Notes under the pieces: model-generated
Database searches by the model: none
What the model saw: only the letters and a program-made list of their open reading frames with translations
What the model was told of the DNA's origin: nothing
Shown: piece by piece, positions 39,839 through 42,361 of the stretch
Layout: the number at the start of each line of letters is the position of its first letter
How positions within the stretch are numbered: the first letter of the stretch is position 1
Program-made: the position numbers and the translations under genes
IMG/VR virus record: IMGVR_UViG_3300024500_000049
Span: 1-42,361 of that record
Source: a virus
Direction: 5' to 3' (one strand)
Length of the DNA stretch: 42,361 nt

Positions 39839-40795
39839 ATGGAACAGCAACAACCAACACAGCGATCAAAAGCCTTTTTCTTAAATGGCGGCGCTGGCAG
39901 AGTTCTATGCTCTATCCCGGCATTAGAAAAATACGAAGAAGAATCAGGGGATAAAGATTTCATCATAGTGTGCGAAGGTGGTACGGAAGTGTTCAAAGGA
40001 CATCCTACACTAGACAGCAGAACATATGACAATTGGCACAAGAATCTTTTTGTAGAAAAAATCAAAGATCGCGATTGTGTAACACCCGAGCCTTATAGAG
40101 TTTGGGAATATTACAATCAAAAATGCGATCTAGCACAGGCATTTGATATCGAAATCAATAGAAAAGGCATTAGAGAATTACCTAAACCTAATCTAAGATT
40201 GAGCAAAGACGAATTGTTAGTAGGTAGACAGCTAATCGCCGACGTCAAGAAAAAAATCAAGAAAGAAAAAATCATAGTTTTCCAACCATTTGGCCGAGGC
40301 ATAGACTATGTCGATGGTTCTTTTGTAGATCGTACTAACAGAAGCTTTGAATTTAAAGATGTAAAATCAATCATACGAAAACTTCAAGAAGCCAATTACG
40401 GTGTCGTAATGATGGGAGAAATGCGGCTCGATCTTACCAGCGAAAAACTAAAAGATGATGTAGCAGCACCAGAAAACACTACCATAAGACAGTGGGCAGC
40501 TATCATCAAATACGCAGATCATTTCTTGGGCTGTGACAGTGTGGGTCAACACCTAGCCTATATCGTAGGCAAACAATCTACTGTAGTATTCGGATCTACA
40601 TATCCAGTTAACGTGTCTTACCCTAATTGTAAGTACATGAATCTTCTAGATATGGCTGAAGAAATAAGAGAATATAGTCCTATCAGGATTACACTAGACG
40701 AACGTATTGATAGAAAACTAGAAGGAGTTATGTCCATGACTCCGGAAATTGTTGATTATGTAGTGAATGCTGTTTTAGGGAAGAAACAAAAATGA
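39839..40795 (+). CDS. GT9-like (heptosyltransferase-type) glycosyltransferase
   Basis: A 318-residue protein with the GT-B layout of glycosyltransferase family 9 (ADP-heptose:LPS heptosyltransferases). The N-terminal glycine loop is FFLNGGAGRVLCSIPALEKY, matching the family's G-D-x-(L/V)-x-x-(L/I)-P-A-L element. The C-terminal domain begins at about residue 140 with IIVFQPFGRG and contains IRQWAAIIKYADHFLG, CDSVGQHLAYIVGKQ and VVFGSTYP, the counterpart of the GT9 nucleotide-sugar site (x-x-D-S-G-x-x-H-L-A...FG-x-T). It would transfer a sugar from a nucleotide donor; acceptor and donor are unknown. Its stop overlaps the carbamoyltransferase start (ATGA), so the two are coupled and probably act on the same product, either a surface or virion glycan or hypermodified DNA. 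Confidence 0.85.
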   Translation: MEQQQPTQRSKAFFLNGGAGRVLCSIPALEKYEEESGDKDFIIVCEGGTEVFKGHPTLDSRTYDNWHKNLFVEKIKDRDCVTPEPYRVWEYYNQKCDLAQAFDIEINRKGIRELPKPNLRLSKDELLVGRQLIADVKKKIKKEKIIVFQPFGRGIDYVDGSFVDRTNRSFEFKDVKSIIRKLQEANYGVVMMGEMRLDLTSEKLKDDVAAPENTTIRQWAAIIKYADHFLGCDSVGQHLAYIVGKQSTVVFGSTYPVNVSYPNCKYMNLLDMAEEIREYSPIRITLDERIDRKLEGVMSMTPEIVDYVVNAVLGKKQK

Positions 40796-42361
40796 GTGAA
40801 AGCAAGAATCCAATGTTAAACACTGGCTGGATCGCAGCCATAGCTAGAGGTCATAATTCAGGTATCTGTCTATTCAAAGACGGAGAGATCGTTTTTTCTG
40901 CTGAAGAAGAAAGATTTACCAGACAGAAATACGACGGCGGTCCGTATGCTTCGATGATGAAAATCAAAGAATACACAGACAAAATCGATTATCTAGTAGT
41001 AGCACACACACAAAAATTAAATGAAACTGCGGGTCGTGTTGACTATTCTGGTGATGATGTATACACAGGATTAGCTCGTAAGATGAATCTTATTGATCGA
41101 AAAGCTGATTTACATAATCATCCTCAAGTAATTGACCTTAGTTTTATGCATCATAAGCTACACGCTGCTTGTGCGTTTTATCGTTCGGGATTTGATGATG
41201 CTGTAGCATTGATTGTAGATGGTGCCGGTACTTTCATCCAGATGTCTTATGCTAACCAACCTATATGGGTATGGGAAGTAGAAAGTATCGTAGACTGTTC
41301 ATATCCATCAAAGTTCAAAACTTTGTACAAGCATTATGGTACTAGAGAGCCTATTGCTGGTGCTATCGAAACTAGCATTCCGTCTGATCAGTACGGTGAA
41401 GTAAATGATTTTCATGCTGCCGTATTATCAGACAGAGCAGGTATCGTTAAGACTTACGAAGCAGTCACAGAATATTGTGGGTTCAGTGCTATCGAAGCAG
41501 GCAAGACTATGGGATTGTTCCCATACGGACAGAAAAACGATAAGATTCCTCCATTGTTTGATTTTACATCTAAGGTACCCTTATCAAACAGAAATGTTAT
41601 AGTTCCAGCATATCCTTCGTCTGCTAGAGTCAACGCACAACTATTTGATTATTTGGACGAAGAAATTCCAGAAGGAGTAGATCCTACTAAATTACAAAGT
41701 CGTAGAGATTTGGCTTATGCTTGTCAAACACAGACTCAAGACCAAGTAGTGAGATTGATACGAAAAGCTGTAGAAATTAGCGGCAAGAAGAAAGTAGTGA
41801 TCAGCGGTGGCTATGGTCTTAACTGTGTGGCCAATTATCATTATCTAGAAGCATTGAAAGACGGGGGTATCGAAATTTATGTAGAACCTATCTCTAACGA
41901 TGCCGGAACAGCTATGGGAGCAGGACTGATGTTTTGGCATGCCATGACTGACAACACAGACATACAGAAACTAGATACCCTTTACCTCGGACCTAAGTAC
42001 GAATATACACAGGAAGAAATTGCGGAAAAGGTCAAGTACGCAGGTGGCGAGTTGACAGACGCTACCAATGAACAAGTAGTAGAACTGCTACGTTCTAAGA
42101 ATATCGTGACGATCTTCCAAGGTAGATCAGAAAACGGTCCGAGGGCCCTAGGCAATAGAAGTGTTTTATTTGATCCTACATTTCCAGATGGAAAGGATTT
42201 TGTAAACACTGTCAAACGTCGAGAATATTTCCGTCCTTTTGCGGGCAGCATTATACATGATGTTGTACATGATTGGTTTGATCTGCGCGGCATGGATGAA
42301 AGTCCTCACATGATGTATGCTGTAAACTGTAAGCCCGGAATCGCAGAAAAGATACCCAGCA
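40792..42361 (+). CDS. NodU/CmcH-family carbamoyltransferase (3' end cut by window)
   Basis: The frame opens at ATG 40792 (4-bp overlap with the previous gene, AGGGAAG about 10 nt upstream) and stays open for 523 codons to the right edge. Family landmarks in order: GHNSGICLFKDGEIVFSAEEE-RFTR (residues about 18-43), FMHHKLHAACAFYRSGFDDA and VDGAGT (about 119-147, ATP/carbamoyl-phosphate region), EAGKTMGLFPYG (about 233), VVISGGYGLNCVANYH (about 335), EPISNDAGTAMGAG (about 365), IFQGRSENGPRALGNRS (about 440) and KRREYFRPFAGSI (about 475). These proteins use carbamoyl phosphate and ATP to O-carbamoylate a hydroxyl on sugars or related compounds. Viral relatives are, to my knowledge, linked to carbamoylation of 5-hydroxymethylcytosine in phage DNA. 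Here a DNA or glycan target cannot be told apart. The assignment is very secure. Confidence 0.96.
   Translation, partial: MSESKNPMLNTGWIAAIARGHNSGICLFKDGEIVFSAEEERFTRQKYDGGPYASMMKIKEYTDKIDYLVVAHTQKLNETAGRVDYSGDDVYTGLARKMNLIDRKADLHNHPQVIDLSFMHHKLHAACAFYRSGFDDAVALIVDGAGTFIQMSYANQPIWVWEVESIVDCSYPSKFKTLYKHYGTREPIAGAIETSIPSDQYGEVNDFHAAVLSDRAGIVKTYEAVTEYCGFSAIEAGKTMGLFPYGQKNDKIPPLFDFTSKVPLSNRNVIVPAYPSSARVNAQLFDYLDEEIPEGVDPTKLQSRRDLAYACQTQTQDQVVRLIRKAVEISGKKKVVISGGYGLNCVANYHYLEALKDGGIEIYVEPISNDAGTAMGAGLMFWHAMTDNTDIQKLDTLYLGPKYEYTQEEIAEKVKYAGGELTDATNEQVVELLRSKNIVTIFQGRSENGPRALGNRSVLFDPTFPDGKDFVNTVKRREYFRPFAGSIIHDVVHDWFDLRGMDESPHMMYAVNCKPGIAEKIPS

Noticed and set aside
41405-41602. 65-codon + strand frame inside the carbamoyltransferase
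   Set aside because: The carbamoyltransferase frame carries all family motifs through this stretch.

Overview
This window is part of the late (virion structure and assembly) region of a tailed phage of the T4-like myovirus superfamily. The evidence is an unmistakable head block: portal gp20, a gp67-like prohead core protein, prohead protease gp21, scaffold gp22 and major capsid protein gp23, in T4 order and all on the + strand. The sequence style (moderately AT-rich; long fibre-like proteins with motifs such as NTISTTxSNSDLEL, DQDGNFRVG and PTQxAIKxY; a NodU/CmcH carbamoyltransferase) resembles T4-like phages of aquatic bacteria such as cyanophages and pelagiphages more than enteric T-even phages. 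The host cannot be named from the window. I saw no integrase, IS element, tRNA or CRISPR array.

Layout. (1) 1-5740: head module. The portal is cut by the left edge. It is followed by a small conserved protein, a Rossmann-like putative glycosyltransferase-fold protein, the acidic prohead core protein, gp21, gp22 and gp23, and a strong double-hairpin terminator. (2) 5755-9812: six small to medium genes of unknown role, mostly beta-rich and probably virion proteins. (3) 9853-20870: two paralogous giant fibre proteins (1751 and 1877 aa) with a beta-helix domain and a long 155-157-residue repeat array. Only the second carries a LamG-like lectin domain. (4) 20876-21582: two small proteins. (5) 21612-35421: two further giant paralogous proteins (2022 and 2560 aa). 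Each has about eight N-terminal CBM5/12-like carbohydrate-binding modules, a beta-helix, Asp-box beta-propellers (two and one respectively) and a shared C-terminal tip. (6) 35435-39085: two small beta proteins, then three tandem paralogues (323-327 aa) that each contain exactly 33 cysteines and a glycine-rich WGAGGSG core. (7) 39107-42361: an unrecognised 216-aa protein, a GT9-like glycosyltransferase and, overlapping it by 4 bp, a carbamoyltransferase cut by the right edge.

Transcription appears to run entirely rightward. The heptamer ATAAATA, core of the T4-type late promoter TATAAATA, was seen six times, each time shortly upstream of a gene. Two leaders carry striking hairpins: one holds the Shine-Dalgarno in a loop (gene at 9853), and one has a 9-bp hairpin at the predicted 5' end of the mRNA (gene at 15237).

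Together the genes describe a capsid assembly unit followed by about 30 kb devoted to a very large, multi-domain host-recognition apparatus, and then a small sugar-modification cassette. Functions of the head proteins are secure. Functions of the fibre-like proteins are inferred from domain types, and several small proteins are unrecognised.
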